A stretch of DNA of 6,278 nt from NCBI GenBank assembly GCA_029573925.1, contig JAKQBV010000060.1, positions 1-6,278 on the forward strand, given 5' to 3'. The notes below the pieces were generated by a model. The model had not been told where the DNA came from. It was given only the letters and a program-made list of their open reading frames with translations, and made no database searches. Both the position numbers and the translations under genes were made by a program. Source of the stretch: a bacterium. GTDB lineage: Bacteria > UBP15 > UBA6099. Shown here in pieces: positions 5,447 through 6,278 of the stretch (position 1 is the stretch's first letter; the number at the start of each line of letters is the position of its first letter).

Positions 5447-5467
5447 CCGTGGAAAAAACGGGTTTTT
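5447..5467. terminator. weak hairpin between the convergent genes
   Basis: CCGT (5447-5450) can pair with ACGG (5458-5461), followed by GTTTTT. Alternatively AAAAA/TTTTT can pair around CGGG. On the minus strand the same place reads as an A-run, CCCG and a T-run. Only 47 bp separate the two stop codons, so a small bidirectional terminator is expected here, but the stem is weak. Confidence 0.3.
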
Positions 5468-5491
5468 AAGACACAGTTTTGCGACAAACCG

Positions 5492-6278
5492 CTATTCGCT
5501 GAACAAATCTCTCAACCGGAACCTAACGTATTTGTTGTCGCTTGCGGGTTTCCAGTTCCCGTCCGACATTGATTCGTAAGCCACCCAGAACTCAAGAGCC
5601 GTCGCGTCGTAGGCGACCGCCAGAATATTGGAATCCTTCATCGACACCGCGTCCATAATCCTGAGAGTCTCTTCCGCCGAGATCAGCCTTGGCGCGCCCG
5701 CCGCGAAAATCTCCCGTCCATCGCTCAAATACGCCTCTCCTTTTGCCAGAGCGTCGAGCATATAAAAATTCGGGGCGTACCTTTTTGAATAAGCTCCGCT
5801 TTCCCTCGGATCTCCATTGGAATTCTCTCGCGCCGGCCCGTTGCTCGCCGTCTGCGTCCGGCGTATCCTCAAGTCGAACGAAGAGTCAGCCCTGTAAACC
5901 GCTTCTTTCAAAGGCAGTCCCACGATAACCACGTTGCCGTCCGCGTCTATCCACGCCGACTCTCTTTCCTTCGGGTCGTCGTCCCTGAACACCGACGTGA
6001 ATTCGCCGTTCTGCTCTATTGCCACCGCTGCCGGCGAAAAACCGGGCGTCCCGTATCCGAGAGGGTCGCCGAAGCCAATGATAAAGTTGTAGCCGACAGT
6101 GTTTTTGCTTTTTTCGATAATGGCGATCGCTTCTTCGAGGTTGTCCGCCTCCTCGAGCGCGCGGCGCATCGTAATCGTCCACGGCGTCCCCTCCTGCGTC
6201 TCCACCGTGTTTACCGCGCCAATCTCGCCTATGGTTATTCCCTTTTCGCTCATGCCCGCAATCGCGCCGATGACCCCC
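5492..6278 (-). CDS. C45-family autoproteolytic acyltransferase/hydrolase, 5' part missing
   Basis: The frame stays open to the right edge, so only the C-terminal 261 residues are visible. Upstream of the internal Met at 6253 it reads GVIGAIAG, continuing as GMSEKGITIGEIGA. This matches the GxxG...GMNExG block of isopenicillin-N-acyltransferase-like (peptidase C45, Ntn-hydrolase) proteins, with Ser where Asn is common. Further family features follow: YNFIIGFGD, a strand with VAIEQNG, LPLKEAVYRAD, YSKRYAPNFYMLDAL with the typical S-x-R-Y spacing, and near the end ILAVAYDATALEFWVAYES. These enzymes self-cleave before a cysteine and then hydrolyse or transfer amide-linked acyl groups. That cysteine and any signal peptide lie outside the window, so activity and location cannot be judged. 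It converges on the glycosyltransferase pair and is probably independent of it. Acid-ceramidase-like relatives are the main alternative. Confidence 0.8.
   Translation of the reverse strand, partial: GVIGAIAGMSEKGITIGEIGAVNTVETQEGTPWTITMRRALEEADNLEEAIAIIEKSKNTVGYNFIIGFGDPLGYGTPGFSPAAVAIEQNGEFTSVFRDDDPKERESAWIDADGNVVIVGLPLKEAVYRADSSFDLRIRRTQTASNGPARENSNGDPRESGAYSKRYAPNFYMLDALAKGEAYLSDGREIFAAGAPRLISAEETLRIMDAVSMKDSNILAVAYDATALEFWVAYESMSDGNWKPASDNKYVRFRLRDLFSE

Overview
This is a bacterial window of roughly 50-60% GC by eye. The genes are densely packed, with Shine-Dalgarno-led starts and GCG/CGC-rich codons. Nothing in it fixes the taxon. The mix of a DnaQ-type exonuclease carrying a WYL tail, envelope-sugar enzymes and a C45-type acyltransferase would suit a Gram-negative-type anaerobe such as a Synergistota member, but that is a low-confidence guess.

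Layout. (1) Positions 98-406 on the minus strand encode a short exported protein with a clear signal peptide and a perfect ribosome-binding site. It may be cut short by a slip in a six-base homopolymer. (2) Positions 407-1049 hold no convincing gene but are rich in structure: a dyad next to a TTGACA box (561-589), a tandem pair of GTGAC-T-rich-GTC repeats (667-709), and a 262-bp composite inverted repeat (765-1026). That element has two 34-bp near-perfect palindromes at its ends and two GC-rich hairpins inside. (3) Positions 1050-1910 on the minus strand encode a DEDDh 3'-5' exonuclease fused to a C-terminal WYL domain. (4) A divergent intergenic region of about 190 bp separates it from a plus-strand sugar-nucleotide-type epimerase/dehydratase (2099-3157). 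(5) After a hairpin with a T-tract come two glycosyltransferases in a tight pair, a GT2 (3335-4249) and a WcaL-like GT4 (4278-5444). (6) A C45-family acyltransferase/hydrolase on the minus strand converges on them and runs off the right edge (5492-6278).

How the genes may work together. The epimerase/dehydratase and the two glycosyltransferases could contribute to a surface polysaccharide or glycolipid, with one gene acting on a nucleotide-linked substrate and the others transferring sugars. The exonuclease-WYL protein is transcribed away from them and is probably functionally separate. WYL domains are known as nucleic-acid-sensing modules in DNA-damage and phage-defence regulators, so a nuclease that carries its own sensor is the most interesting protein here. 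The most interesting non-coding signal is the composite inverted repeat. Its two terminal palindromes differ at ten positions that form five fully compensatory pairs, which implies that the fold itself, or a hairpin-based correction process, has been preserved.
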